In this document: in pieces, positions 24,421-34,974 of the stretch
Layout: every line of letters begins with the position of its first letter
Position numbering within the stretch: the first letter of the stretch is position 1
Source of the DNA: Lycorma delicatula
Lineage: Eukaryota; Arthropoda; Insecta; Hemiptera; Fulgoridae
DNA: 64,000 nucleotides
Assembly (NCBI RefSeq): GCF_047948215.1
Contig: NC_134455.1
Location: 345,178,997-345,242,996 of the forward strand
Direction of reading: 5' to 3'
Notes under the pieces: model-generated
Seen by the model: the letters and a program-made list of their open reading frames with translations, nothing else
Told to the model about the DNA's origin: nothing
Database searches by the model: none
Translations under genes and position numbers: made by a program

Positions 24421-25664
24421 ACTGTTCTCAAAGTGGGTGATACGACCCCTTGTGGGTGCTGGAGGCCCACAGAAAATTGAGGGCATTCAGGCGGTCTAAA
24501 AAGGCGATGGCTAATTAAAAAAAAGACAAAAATTATATTTTCCTGATATTTCAAACAAAAATTAAATACCTACTACACCAGTAAAAAATTAAAGGGACAC
24601 CTATATTTTATGATAAAAAACGGTTGTATTCAAAGTAGTTTAACTTTGAAACCAAGGGACTTAGAGAGACGAGTGAAAAAAAATTAAAATTTGATTACTC
24701 TACTTTTTGGTATATTTCAGATTTTAAAAATCATCAAATTAAAAATAAAATCAATGAGAAGACTTTTTAAAAATTTGAAAGTATTTTTGTGTTTGATCGA
24801 GCGCATGGGGGAAATGAATTTTTTTTTAGTAAACTACATTAAAATCATTTAAAAGCTTTATTTCTTTTTTTGTATCATTCTCTACGATTTTTCTTAACCG
24901 CATCATTCCACTTTAAAGACAAATGGCCACATATGTCTTTAATGCTGCATATCTCCCGATCAAAGCAATGTATTGATACAAATAAATATATTAAAAAAAT
25001 AATAAATAAATTAAAGGGTTTTAACCTAGCTTTAATGACAAATTGTGAGGTCTTTAATGCAGCTAACCAGTTTTTAACTTTTATTCATTTTGTACCAAGG
25101 TATTGAAATCTTTAAAAATTGCGACTGCAGCATGTATCACCCGCTCTCGGCTTAACTCAAGCTCATGTTACAGTCTCAATCTTCAGAATTCAATATCTTC
25201 AGAAAGATTTCAATATCTCGGCACAAAATGAATAAAATCCAAAAACTGCAACGCTACATTAAAGACCTCACAATTTGTCATTAAATCCAGGTATTTTTCA
25301 ATTGAAAGTTTTGTTTTAATTATTACATTCTTATATTGAATATACCATCAATATGTCGTTGTAGAACTACATAGATACAATTGTAATTTTTTTGAAAGCA
25401 ATTTTAATAAAAAATACTTCCAAATATGATAAAATATACCGTTTAAATTGCTCTCATTTAAAATGTAACTTTCAATTCAGAAATAGAATATGCCATGTTT
25501 AAAAACATTAATTGCAACTGCTGTTTTATTTAAGAGCGAATCTTAAAAACAGCAATTGCAATTATTATTTTTAAAAAAGATGGTAAGTATAAAAATTTCG
25601 GGGGGCGCTAAAAAATGTTTGATTCTCGATGTGGGCGGTGAGCGAAAACGTTAGAGAATCATTG
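24421..25664. mobile_element. hAT-like non-autonomous element (~1.24 kb) inserted in a SINE
   Basis: The left end is (C)ACTGTTCTCAAAGTGGG; the right end, read inward on the other strand, is CAATGATTCTCTAACG. Both fit the CAnTG-TTCTCAA style of hAT terminal repeats, though they match each other only in the first dozen bases. Flanking bases ATAGGCC (24414-24420) and TTAGGCC (25665-25671) look like a hAT-length target duplication, and the SINE sequence is continuous across it. There is no transposase. The interior contains two fold-backs (25028-25113 with 25206-25290; 25507-25525 with 25543-25562). Confidence 0.65.
25028..25290. repeat. Imperfect hairpin inside the hAT-like element
   Basis: The left arm (25028-25113) contains TTTAATGACAAATTGTGAGG and ATTCATTTTGT. 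The right arm (25206-25290) holds their reverse complements, CCTCACAATTTGTCATTAAA and ACAAAATGAAT, with matching spacing. Arms are about 85 bp around a loop of about 92 bp. Confidence 0.8.
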
Positions 25665-25752
25665 TTAGGCCCTTTCATCTGGAGGTTTCGGGTTCAATTC
25701 CCGGTCAGATACTGCATTTTCACACGCTACAAAATTTTCATTTCATCTCAAA
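25665..25752 (+). mobile_element. SINE-A, right part of the split copy (B box and body)
   Basis: TTTCATCTGGAGG is followed by the B box GGGTTCAATTCCCGGTCAG and the body CACACGCTACAAA. It completes the head at 24382-24420. Confidence 0.75.
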
Positions 25753-25855
25753 AAAACCTACGAATAATACAAAAAAATTATACACCAAAATTTCAACAGT
25801 TTAAAGTAAAAAAAAAAGTATAAACAACGAAAATAAAAACCTGTTGACATATTTT

Positions 25856-26012
25856 TTTAACCTCCGGGACCACCGTTACGTATTACTTCAGAGGATGAGT
25901 TGAATGACAATTTTTGTAGCGTGTGAAAATGCCATGCCTGACCGGGATTCGAACCCGGGATGGATCTCCGGATGAAAAGGTGGGATGCTACCACTCCCGC
26001 CACGGAGGCCGG
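25856..26012 (-). mobile_element. SINE-A, tRNA-derived, near full length
   Basis: On the minus strand: GCCGGCCTCCGTGGCGGGAG with an A-box-like TGGTAGC, B box GGGTTCGAATCCCGGTCAGG, then body GTGGCATTTTCACACGCTAC-like sequence, and a tail ending GGTGGTCCCGGAGGTT. The tRNA-like head carries an internal polymerase III promoter; the body is shared with the other copies. It lies tail-to-tail with the copy ending at 25752. Confidence 0.85.
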
Positions 26013-26914
26013 TGGTAATAAGACATTATCGACACGGCACGTAACTATGCCTAGAAAAAACATACAACTATTCAATATTTTACGTGTTCAATGAATCATT
26101 AATACGATACGGAAGTACGCCAGTTTTATTAAGAGAAGCTTTTTGTGAGGTCGTTAGTAGTTATACCAGCGCATCAAACATAATATAAATAAAAATATAA
26201 TTAAAAGTGTTTAATTGACGTAAATTATTTCACAAACCCTACAACAAAATTGATAAACAATTATGACCTTACAATAAAAAACAGTATGTGTACGTAACCT
26301 CTGATCGATCAGAACAATAAAGAAAACTTGTCTGTTATCAAACAATTAAAATATTTTTATTAATAAGAGGCCCTAATTCTCTGTTTATGCATAATATTTA
26401 ATTTTAATAGCGCATAAAAATTTAATTTAATTTCTAACTGGTCGATACACTGCGTAGTCGAGCTTTAAACAGTCTATATGCTAGACCGAAGCGGGCTTGA
26501 GTCTCAAACACAGGTGCCACATCAAAACGTATAATAAAGTAAAATAAATGCTGCATTAACATTAACTACTGTTTATTATAATTAATAATTATAATTACTA
26601 ATGTTCATGTTATGGAATATAAAATCGTCTACTTAAGTAGTAATTTTTATCTAAGTTACGTATAAAATTAATATTAATTAATTTAATTAATATTTATGAT
26701 TCAAAGCAATTAAATGGATCTCAATCAAAATTAGGTGAGCTTTATTTTTTCACACTATTGATTTTCGTGGAAGAAAATCTATACATTACAGAAAGACGAA
26801 GAGAGTTTTTGTTTGTACGAGATAAACAAAAAAAAACCTACTCGAACAATCGCAACCAGATTTCTACCCGTGTTTCTTAGCAACAGAGGAAAGAAGGTTT
26901 TTTAGATATATTTC
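26013..26914. other. Non-coding; weak tRNA-like trace
   Basis: At 26455-26515 TGCGTAGTCGAGC and GGGCTTGAGTCTC are spaced like degenerate A and B boxes. One copy only, so unproven. Confidence 0.25.
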
Positions 26915-27525
26915 ATCTCGAAGAACCAACCGATCGATTGCTTTCAAATTTTCAGGATATATTCGTATTATACCACGGAAGGTTTTAAGCCACAGACCGA
27001 GGCACTAGTTCCATTGAAGTTTGAAATATTAAAAATATTCATTATTTCTTCACCACCAAGGAATTGAAATTGTAAATTAATGATATTTATTAAGGAAAAA
27101 ATAGATTAATCCTTTTACTTCATTAGTATATTTCTGCCACCGTAACAAAGAAATAAGTTATGAACTTTTCATTGACAAAGTTGTGTGTACTTAGTTACAG
27201 TAGTTATTATTTTATCTTCTGTAATTTAGTTTCTTTATCGGGTTTCTACAAAGCCTGAATACTTTAATTGTTATTTATCAGTATTATTCTCACAATCATG
27301 ACGATAACGATCAGTGCGAGAATCCAGGGGGCGGAGCCCTCTGGGTAGACGAGAACGGCGACCGAAGCGAGCTATGCGAGTGTTCAAAGCTGTCGACTCC
27401 CAGCAACAAGGGAATGACGAGCGCAGCCAGCCCCCTCCGGCAGGCCACGTGACCCGCGAGGCGGCTCCGGGGTTCGCCTGGGCCCTCAGGGTCCAGGTTC
27501 TGGTTAGACGGTTCGACTAACCAGA
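26915..27525 (+). repeat. Family S dispersed repeat, copy 1, with G+C-rich end
   Basis: Blocks ACCAACCGATCGATTGCTTT, ATTCGTATTATACCACGG, AAGGAAAAAATAGATTAATC, ATTTAGTTTC, CAAAGCCTGAATAC, TTATTTATCAGTATT are shared in order with the reverse complement of 62163-62765. The last ~215 bp (27310-27525) are unusually G+C rich and end GTCCAGGTTCTGGTTAGACG. It is followed by (AT)n at 27533-27584. The ORFs over the G+C block on both strands are not conserved. Confidence 0.8.
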
Positions 27526-27529
27526 CGGT

Positions 27530-27532
<3 letters not shown>

Positions 27533-27584
<52 letters not shown>
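27533..27584. repeat. (AT)n microsatellite at the end of family S
   Basis: About 24 uninterrupted AT units directly after the G+C-rich end of family S. Confidence 0.95.
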
Positions 27585-27587
<3 letters not shown>

Positions 27588-27989
27588 GTAAAACTTTTAA
27601 AAAAATTTATACCAAAGGGGATAGATCAAACGAACAAAAATCATTTCAGTTTTAAGAAGTGGGGGGTTGATTTTTCTTAATTTTTATATGTGCATTGTAG
27701 GTAACAAATTTGCTTTAATAAAACGTACTCTAAAATGCCTGTGAAGTAAATCGAAATCGGGTATTTTGTCATACCCCGCCACGACCCCTAAACGAATTTT
27801 GAAAAAAAAAATTAATAAGATTTCCTACATAAAAATGTTTCAGCCAAATTTGAAGAAAATAAAATCGGCCAATCCTGATATATTAAGTCAAAATCAGTGC
27901 GAAACACACTCCAAGTACATGCATATATTTTTTTACCTACATGATATAATCGGATCCTAAACCGTAAAGATTTTCAAATAAAATATCTG

Positions 27990-28656
27990 ATATGGACACC
28001 ACATAACTACACGTACATACCTCTATTAAATTACATATACAAATTTTTAAAATTACATAAAAATTTATTTCGCAATAACTTTTGACTTTTTCATATTATT
28101 TTGTAATTGTTGTTATTGAATTATTATTTATTGTATTTTTTTTTTCATAATCAGAGGTTAATAATTGTTAATAAATCAATATATTTAAATAAAAAAAGTT
28201 AAAAAAGAAATGAAGTCGGATTCGAACCGATATGCCTTCCCTTTGTAAGATGCAAATATTTCCTTAATTAATTAAACTTTTATTTGGCTATAACTCTGGA
28301 ACCAATGAAAAAAAGTACCACTTTGGTATAACGTTGAAAAGCTCTTAATGAGGGCTTATTACTGTAGTTAAGAAAGAGTCCAAATTGTTTGGATTTTGGA
28401 CAGTTTTGGTCAAGTGAAATGCAATCAAAAACGGAGGTGCACAACTAGATGTTACAACAGTCCTTAATCCAAGATTTCAACATTCTACAACTAATCATTT
28501 TTGAGTTTTATACGAGGTACATACGTACGGTGGTACAGACGTCACACCGAAACTAATCAAAATGGATTCAGGGATGGTCAAAACGGATATTTCCATTGAA
28601 ATCTGAAAACCGAAATTTTTCGCGATTACAATACTTCCTTTATTTCGAACAAGGAT
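27990..28656 (+). mobile_element. Family P element, copy 3
   Basis: TATGGACACCACATAACTAC at 27990 begins the copy; ACTTCCTTTATTTCGAACAAGGA near 28631 ends it. The right terminal hairpin is degraded. Confidence 0.8.
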
Positions 28657-29107
28657 AAATACCAGATATCCCACTTTTGACACTGTCAGCATACTTTCCC
28701 CTTTAATATATTTATTTTAGCTATATTCTCCGGGAAGTTTATTACAAGAGTAATTGTTTTACGAGACGCATTCCACAACAGCAATTTATAATCAATGATA
28801 TGATGCGGCTTTACAGTACGTTTTCGTCTTATGTTAACAAATGTGGATGTTTTTTTTTAATATATATATATATATGTCATAATTGACGTCGATTTAAAAA
28901 AAAAAAATATTTTGAATTACTTTATACACAAATTTAAATTTACGTTAAAAAATAAAAGAACCAATGTAGGGAGGGTAAAAAGCACTCATAAATACGAGAA
29001 GTCTATCCATAGGGTCAAATAATTTGTGCTTTTGACCTTTTCCAAAACCAATGATATTCAAATAAAGAAACTAGATATTTCTTTAACCAGTTAATAGTTT
29101 TTTAATG

Positions 29108-29137
29108 GTTTATATATATATATATATATATATATAA
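29108..29137. repeat. (TA)n microsatellite
   Basis: About 14 units, upstream of a SINE-A copy. Confidence 0.95.
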
Positions 29138-29167
29138 ACATATATATGTAAAATTATAGTATTTTTT

Positions 29168-29315
29168 TAAACCTCCGGGACCACCGTTAGGTATTGCTTC
29201 AGAGGATGAGATGAATGATAAGTAGCGTGTGAAAATGCCATGCGTGACCGGGATTCGAACCCGGGTCCTCCGGAGGAAAGGCCGAGACGTTAACACTTCG
29301 CGCCACGGAAGCCGG
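29168..29315 (-). mobile_element. SINE-A, near full length
   Basis: Reverse complement of head (CGCGCCACGGAAGCCGGC), B box (GGGATTCGAACCCGGG) and tail (CCTCCGGGACCACCGTTAGG). It follows a (TA)n tract at 29108-29136. Confidence 0.85.
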
Positions 29316-29408
29316 CAATCGATTACTTATTTAAATTTTATATCATTAATAACTTTATACATAATTCTTTTTTGTATAATTTCGATTACTTGAGCTATCT
29401 TTAAACAC

Positions 29409-29438
29409 TGTGTGTGTGTGTGTGTGTGTGTGTGTGAG
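29409..29438. repeat. (TG)n microsatellite
   Basis: About 14 TG units. Confidence 0.95.
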
Positions 29439-29889
29439 AAGTGTTATAGAATCATTATTTGAATGAAACCACTGGGTAATGTTTAATAACAAAATTATAC
29501 TAAGGAGGGAGGAGTTTAGACAGAACTACTACACGGTGTCGCTGAAGGGTCAGGAGAGTTATTATGAGCCATTAAAAATAACGGAAATAATGAGGTATAA
29601 GAAAATAAGAAGTTATATAAATTTTTATTGCGTTTTCATTAAAGTTAACTGCAAAGGAAAAGCCTTTAGAAGATCACGAGACACGACGACCTTTTTGTCA
29701 AACGATTAATACTATCAAACGGTACCGTATTGCACGATTTCTTAGTAGTCATTTATAGATAAAGATAGGAATGTATAGGACCCAAACTGAAAACTTCTAA
29801 CAAAGCTGTACAATTTTTCAAAAAATTAATTAATATATATATATATATAAATTAAAATTTCATTCACATCGACGATGAAAGTGAAATTT

Positions 29890-30765
29890 ATAAAGTTTTT
29901 ACTTTTTTGGCTCTGCTGTAAGCAGAAAATATGATAATAATTGATCAAAAAATGGGGTATGGATTTTTTGACATTTCTAGACGTTTCATGACGCAGACCC
30001 CAGCCCCAAAAAAAAAGTGGAAGGTAATGTTTGTATATATGAATATGTACGTATGTTAGGTTGTTTGAAGTTTAATAAGTTTTGATTTTTGATGAAATAT
30101 TGTACAAACGTAAATGAGGTGATTAGTTGGTAAAATTTAATTTAATCTCAATTAATACAAAAATTCATCTAAAATCTCATCATTATCATCAGGGCGGTGT
30201 AGTTTGTCCGGAGTAAATTTTCTAAAAATTTTGCTAACGTAATCCCAGTTTATATTAAGCTCATACATACGTATACCCTTATTTTACCATTTTTAAAAGA
30301 ATTTTGCCCAAAATTCCTTCGCTTCTTCAAAAACTGAAAAAGCTGTCTTAATTTATTCCATATTTTTTAACTGTTTTTTTGCTGTTTTACGTCTTGCTGA
30401 GTATAGTAGTTGTGCAAGTGATTTACCCCACCCAAATAAAAAAAAAATAAAAAAATACTTTGGGGCAATGTTGTGGGTGGGAAGTCAAAAAAAAATATTA
30501 AAAAATATTGATTTTTTGAGTATTTATTTTGGTTTATTTAAACTTTTTTCATTATCATTGTTTTGCTGTCATTAAAGAATAAATAACCAATGCCAGGAAA
30601 ATACCTCTTCTTTTCTTTCATTTGTCCGAAATTTTTTCATTAGTTATACGAAGCTTCTTAAGTTTTAACTTTTTTACAGATGCTTATTATAAACTCATGA
30701 GCGTAATTCCCTCAAACCGTAAATGTATGTAATTTTTGTGTATTACTTTTAGAATACAAAAAATC
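29890..30765 (+). mobile_element. Family R element, copy 2
   Basis: Begins near GTTTTTACTTTTTTGGCTCT, has ATGGGGTATGGATTTTTTGAC, TTTCATGACGCAGACCCC, GTACGTATGTTAGGTTG, TTAGTTGGTAAAATTT, ATTTTGCTAACGTAATCCCA, then ATTTTGGTTTATTTAAACTTT. A family-P copy follows at once. Confidence 0.75.
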
Positions 30766-30767
30766 TG

Positions 30768-30976
30768 ATGCGGACACCACATCACAATTCCTTGTACGTC
30801 TATTAAATTACATGTACACATCTTTTTACAACTAGAGGTTAATAATTATAAATAAATCAATATATTTCAATTAAAAAAAGGAGATTATATCTGATTCGAA
30901 CCAATGTGCCTTCTCCTAAGATCCAAATTTTTCATTAATTAAAATTTTATTTGACTATGAAAATAAGTACCACTTA

Positions 30977-31034
<58 letters not shown>

Positions 31035-31300
31035 TAAAAACTCAATGAGGGCTTATTACTGCAGTTAAGAAAAGATCCAAATATTTGGGATTTTGTTGTT
31101 TTTTTTTACATTTTCGGTTCAGTCAATTGCAATCAAAAGGGGAGGTGCACAACTAGATGTTACACAGTAATAAATCCAAAATGTCAACATACTACAGCCA
31201 ATCGTTTTTGAGTTACGTATCTGGATACATATATACATATGTACGTACAGACATCATGCCGAAACTAGTAAAAATGGATTCAGGGATGGAGCCCTTTTTC
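30768..31300 (+). mobile_element. Family P element, copy 4, 3'-truncated
   Basis: CGGACACCACATCACAATTC and CCTTGTACG start the copy. It stops after AAAATGGATTCAGGGATGG, about 80 bp short of the family end. An (AT)n expansion (30979-31030) has grown inside it at the ACGATATATC site. It follows family R and precedes a SINE-B. Confidence 0.8.
30979..31030. repeat. (AT)n microsatellite inside family P copy 4
   Basis: About 25 AT units at a site that reads ATGATATATCGTTGAAAAG in other P copies, so the run grew in place from a short AT seed. Confidence 0.95.
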
Positions 31301-31338
31301 CTGTGAATCTGGAGGCCCCAGACTCTGCAACCGATGGG

Positions 31339-31624
31339 TATTATTTTGTTTTAACGTCCGAAAATTACCGTCAAATATTACTTCAGAGGATGAATGAGGA
31401 TGATAAGTGTGAATGTAAGTGAAGTGTAATCTTGTACAGTCTCAATCGACCAATTGTGTGTGTGGTTAATTGAAACTTAACCACCAAAGAACACCGGTAT
31501 CCACGATCTCGTATACAAATCCGTACAAAAGTAACTGCTTTTACTAGGATTTGAACGTTGGAATTCTCGACTTTGAAATCAGCTGATTTGCGAAGACGGA
31601 TTCACCACTAGACCAACCCGATGG
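31339..31624 (-). mobile_element. SINE-B, tRNA-derived, full length with 13-bp target duplication
   Basis: On the minus strand: head GGGTTGGTCTAGTGGTGAAT (A-box-like), B box CGTTCAAATCCTAG, then body with GTTCTTTGGTGGTTAAGTT and a tail through GACTGTACAAGATTACAC. Flanks TGCAACCGATGGG (31326-31338) and TGCGACCGATGGG (31625-31637) form a target duplication with one mismatch. The tail shares TTACTTCAGAGGATGA with SINE-A, suggesting related 3' ends. Confidence 0.85.
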
Positions 31625-31639
31625 TGCGACCGATGGGGT

Positions 31640-33849
31640 TAAAACATTTTATCAACACTTAAATAAAAACCTGTTCCATTCGACAACAACAAAAATATCA
31701 ATCTATTTTAAAACGTGTAAACTTGTGTAAAAATGAGTAAATGTTAATCACTGCCCTCTATCCCCCCCCACAAAAAAATCGCGGTGTTAGAAAAACCCTT
31801 AATCAACATCGATGTAATCAGAAGGAAAGAAGGTAGTTCAAGTCTATATATTTATATAGTAACTGCAAACTCTTACTATAAGATATTGATAATTATGGAG
31901 TATATTATTTTATATTATAATATTTATAATAAATTATATTGCTGGCTCTAATTTATCAATATTTCAATGTAAAATACAATGTCGTCACACTCTCGATTGC
32001 AAGTGAATTGATTTCCCACACTCATTTGGTTCGTGTTTTTCAATTTTTATTAATTTTTGTAATGTCTCGTACCTCTTTCTTTCATAATGTAACGCCCCTA
32101 ATCACTTCTGTAATTTATGGTTTTTTTTATCTTTCTTATTTATTTTTAAATATACTACTGATATTACCGGTACAACTAACTGTTATTATTAATCCTACTA
32201 CGTCGGTAAAAATAATTCCCCAAGTAATGTTAGATTTAAAATTGAGGGGAATTGAGGAAAAAATAACGATAAACGGCAGCGGTAACGTTTCTCTGAAGTC
32301 GAAGTATTGTATTGAGTTGTACGAGAACAAGTTTCGTTGTCTGGTTTAACAGAGGTGGGTATTGTTGTTTGTTAAGAATAAGCGACTGTTCTTGTTAATA
32401 AAGATTACGCATTCGTAAATATAACCGCAAAGATAATTAACATTTTTTTATCGCTTTTTCATTTTGTAAAAATAGGTTTACACAATTCATATACCTCTGG
32501 ACACCAAATAATGATAAGCAAACGCTTACGTTTTAAAAACTCTTTCTAAATTTTGGGAAGACCAGATGACATTATACTATATACAAGAATATAAGTAGAA
32601 AAATTTGTGAATGTATTTTTAAATATTATATCTCTTCAAAAGAAAATTATATTAGTCAAATTATAGTGTAGTTATACGTTTAATATTATTACGTAATCGT
32701 ATTATACGTTGGAGATGTTGATAATTATAAAATGACTTACCACAGGACTACTTAATATTACATTTCTGAAGTAAAACGGAAGGGGGGATAAAAGAGATTG
32801 AAGGAAAAACCCTAAAGAAGAATAACAATTAAAGATGATCTAAAAGAAAATAAGAACTATCAAGATCTTAAAGATTTAGTCGGGAATAGAAGAAAGTGGA
32901 AAAGGGGACGGTGCAAAGGTGCTGCCTAAGGCAGAGATGATGAGCGGCAGACAAATAAACTCCACCTGTTAGCAATTTAATTCGATAAATCCAATCCGTT
33001 TATAGGACTCGGTCAATAGAAATAATTAAAAATCATAAAATTAACAACGTGGTAATAATTTTTAAGAAATGTCTACGCAGTTCTAAAAAAAAAGGGTGTT
33101 ATTTCTTTTAATCGCGAACGAAAATGGAAATAAAAGAAGTGCTGTTTACAACTGCGCAACCGCAATTCATTTCTATTCTCTGATCGGTGCGAAACGAAAA
33201 ATTAAAAAGCTGGAATAGCAAAGAAACCGCAAACGTACGTACGAGTGGTTTACACTCTCGGCCTTAAGTACCCTTTAAAATTCTGTGCCCTAAGGTACGC
33301 GTTTACAAACTACTAGATTATTATAAAAATAATAAGCATTCAAAGCACTTTTTATCTTACGTGTATCCGGTACAGTTCAACAATCTCTTCGCAAAAATAA
33401 TTAATTTATATCTTATAAAAACGACTGCTCTGAAATAAAATCAAAACTACGCAAATGATTCAAATTTTCTATACGTAATTATTATTTATAAATACTTGTT
33501 TTTAATCAGATTATTAATGAAATACACATCGACGAACAAAAGAGAAAATGTAAAAAATTACACTTAAAATCGTACTAGTGTACGATCCTCCCCCTTTCCA
33601 CCAAAAAAAGGAAACAGAAAAAATAATTAAAACCAAAAATAAAGATTACTTTTTTAGATAAGGAGCCAAATTATAAGAAAAACATTTGGATCTATAAAGG
33701 ACGATACATATAATATAAACATATAATTTCCTTTCCCGCAAAACTCTAACAGAAATCTAAAGAAATACCAGAAATGAGTGTAGATCAGCTTTCATCACGT
33801 ATTAAGCATAAGTTGTTATACAATTTCTTAGATAAACCTACTTTCTTTT
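31640..33849. other. Non-coding; 136-codon ORF and possible LINE trace
   Basis: The longest ORF of the window (31939-32349, plus) has hydrophobic runs but no known domain. At 32770-32950 a broken frame (DDLKEN, DLVGNRRKWKRG) faintly resembles the end of another LINE ORF. Otherwise A+T-rich. Confidence 0.3.
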
Positions 33850-34028
33850 ATTTAAAAAAATAAAAATCTAAAAAGTATATATTGTGATGAAGTTAAAAAA
33901 GATATAAATAAAGTAAGAAAGAAATTCCAGACTTACGAATCTAGAAAAAAAATAATAAATTTCGAAGGTTTTCTATGAAGAAAAGGTTAAAAAAAAACAA
34001 GTTGTATTAGAAAAATCCAGGAAAAGGG
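33850..34028 (+). pseudogene. Third LINE ORF C-terminal fragment
   Basis: The frame around 33888-33978 reads DEVKKDINKVRKKFQTYESR and KKIINFEGFL, then a stop. This is the block before the last conserved region of the same LINE ORF (family pattern EVKKDL----I----FR-KI--FEGF). A frameshifted KKTSCIRKIQEKG follows. SINE-A begins immediately after, at 34031. Short, so identity rests on order of residues and on the two other copies in the window. Confidence 0.55.
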
Positions 34029-34030
34029 AT

Positions 34031-34165
34031 AATGCCGGCCTCCGTGGCGCGGGTGGTAGCGTCTCGGCCATTCACCTGGGGTCCTGGATTCTAATCCCGG
34101 TCAGATATGGCATTTTTCACACACGCTACAAAACACTCATCTCATCCTCTGCGGAAAGAATTCCT
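34031..34165 (+). mobile_element. SINE-A, 3'-truncated
   Basis: Plus-strand head GCCGGCCTCCGTGGCGCGGG, TGGTAGCGTCTCGGCC, a B box altered to ATTCTAATCCCGG, and a body ending in CTCATCCTCTGCGGAA; the last ~20 bp of the family tail are lost. It directly follows the LINE fragment. Confidence 0.85.
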
Positions 34166-34441
34166 CGACTGCGGACCAAAAGAACTGCGACAGGACAAAG
34201 AAGCTAACAAGCAAAGCCTAATCTGACGAGTAATAATTTTTTATACAAAGTCCAGCAAAAATAATAACCCGATTTCAAATTTTTAAAAAAATAGACAATA
34301 CAAAAAAATTACATATATTCTGAAAGAACTGTGTTTGCCATTTATTTTCACATATCTTATCTTTATTAATTTTTAAAAATAATGTCCTTCATAGCCGACC
34401 TTCAATATCTATACAGGTCATTCACTACCTTTTTTTTTTAT

Positions 34442-34592
34442 TTAACCTCCAGGACTAATGTTAGGTATTGCTTCAGAGGATGAGATGAATAACTTGTAGC
34501 GTATGTGAAAATTCCATGCCTGACCAGGATTCGAACACGGGACTTCCGGATGAAAGGCTGAGACGCTACCACTCGCGCCACGGAGGCCGGCC
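34442..34592 (-). mobile_element. SINE-A, near full length
   Basis: Reverse-complement tail (CCTCCAGGACTAATGTTAGG), B box (AGGATTCGAACACGGGA) and head (CACTCGCGCCACGGAGGCC). It faces the plus-strand copy at 34031-34165. Confidence 0.85.
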
Positions 34593-34599
34593 CATTAAC

Positions 34600-34968
34600 C
34601 TCTACGTGAAATTCCGCGTTTCTTTTCTTGTCATTTCCTCTGTTATTGCAGCGATTTGTTGATGGAGAGCAGCGTTTAAATAATCTACGGATCTCGGCTT
34701 CTGTTTTAAAGATTTCAGCCTTTAGACGTCCCCCGGAGAAAAAAAATCACATGCTTCAAGATCGGGTGACCGTGCAGACCGTAGGATATCTCCTCGCTGT
34801 GAAATAAGACATCCGGGAAACGATTCTCTGAGGAAATTCAATGATCGGGTTGCTGTGTGAGCAGCGACCCTATCTTGATGAAACCGTAAATTTTCGGCTC
34901 GGTCTCCGAGTTCATTACATCTTAGTAGCAAGAAGTCGCGTAAGATTTTTAACGTTAAGAAGTTACTG
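34600..34968 (-). pseudogene. C-terminal fragment of a Tc1/mariner-type transposase, frameshifted
   Basis: Minus-strand reading from about 34965 gives LRDFLLLRCNELGDRAENL, then FHQDRVAAHTATR, FLRESFPGCLISQRGDI and ARSPDLEACDFF. This is the usual run around the second and third catalytic positions of DDE transposases (family pattern QQDGA-AH, FPGR-IS-RGDI, RSPDL---DFFLWG). After DFF a one-base shift breaks the frame; in the shifted frames LKAEIFKTEAEIRRLF and HQQIAAITEEMTRKETRNF continue the family C-terminus. The N-terminal half is absent: the upstream end is cut at about 34970, where a truncated family-Q element begins. A 97-codon ORF (34722-35015) is therefore a chimera of transposase and Q sequence. 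A SINE-A copy (34442-34592) abuts the other end. Confidence 0.85.
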
Positions 34969-34974
34969 TAATCG

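Noticed and set aside
25900..26012. tRNA genes at the many GGTTCGAATCCCGG sites
   Set aside because: Each is the B box of a SINE-A or SINE-B copy with a shared non-tRNA body; none folds into a complete tRNA.
27311..27538. ORFs on both strands of the G+C-rich block at 27.3 kb
   Set aside because: The second copy of this repeat (62.2 kb) does not keep either frame.
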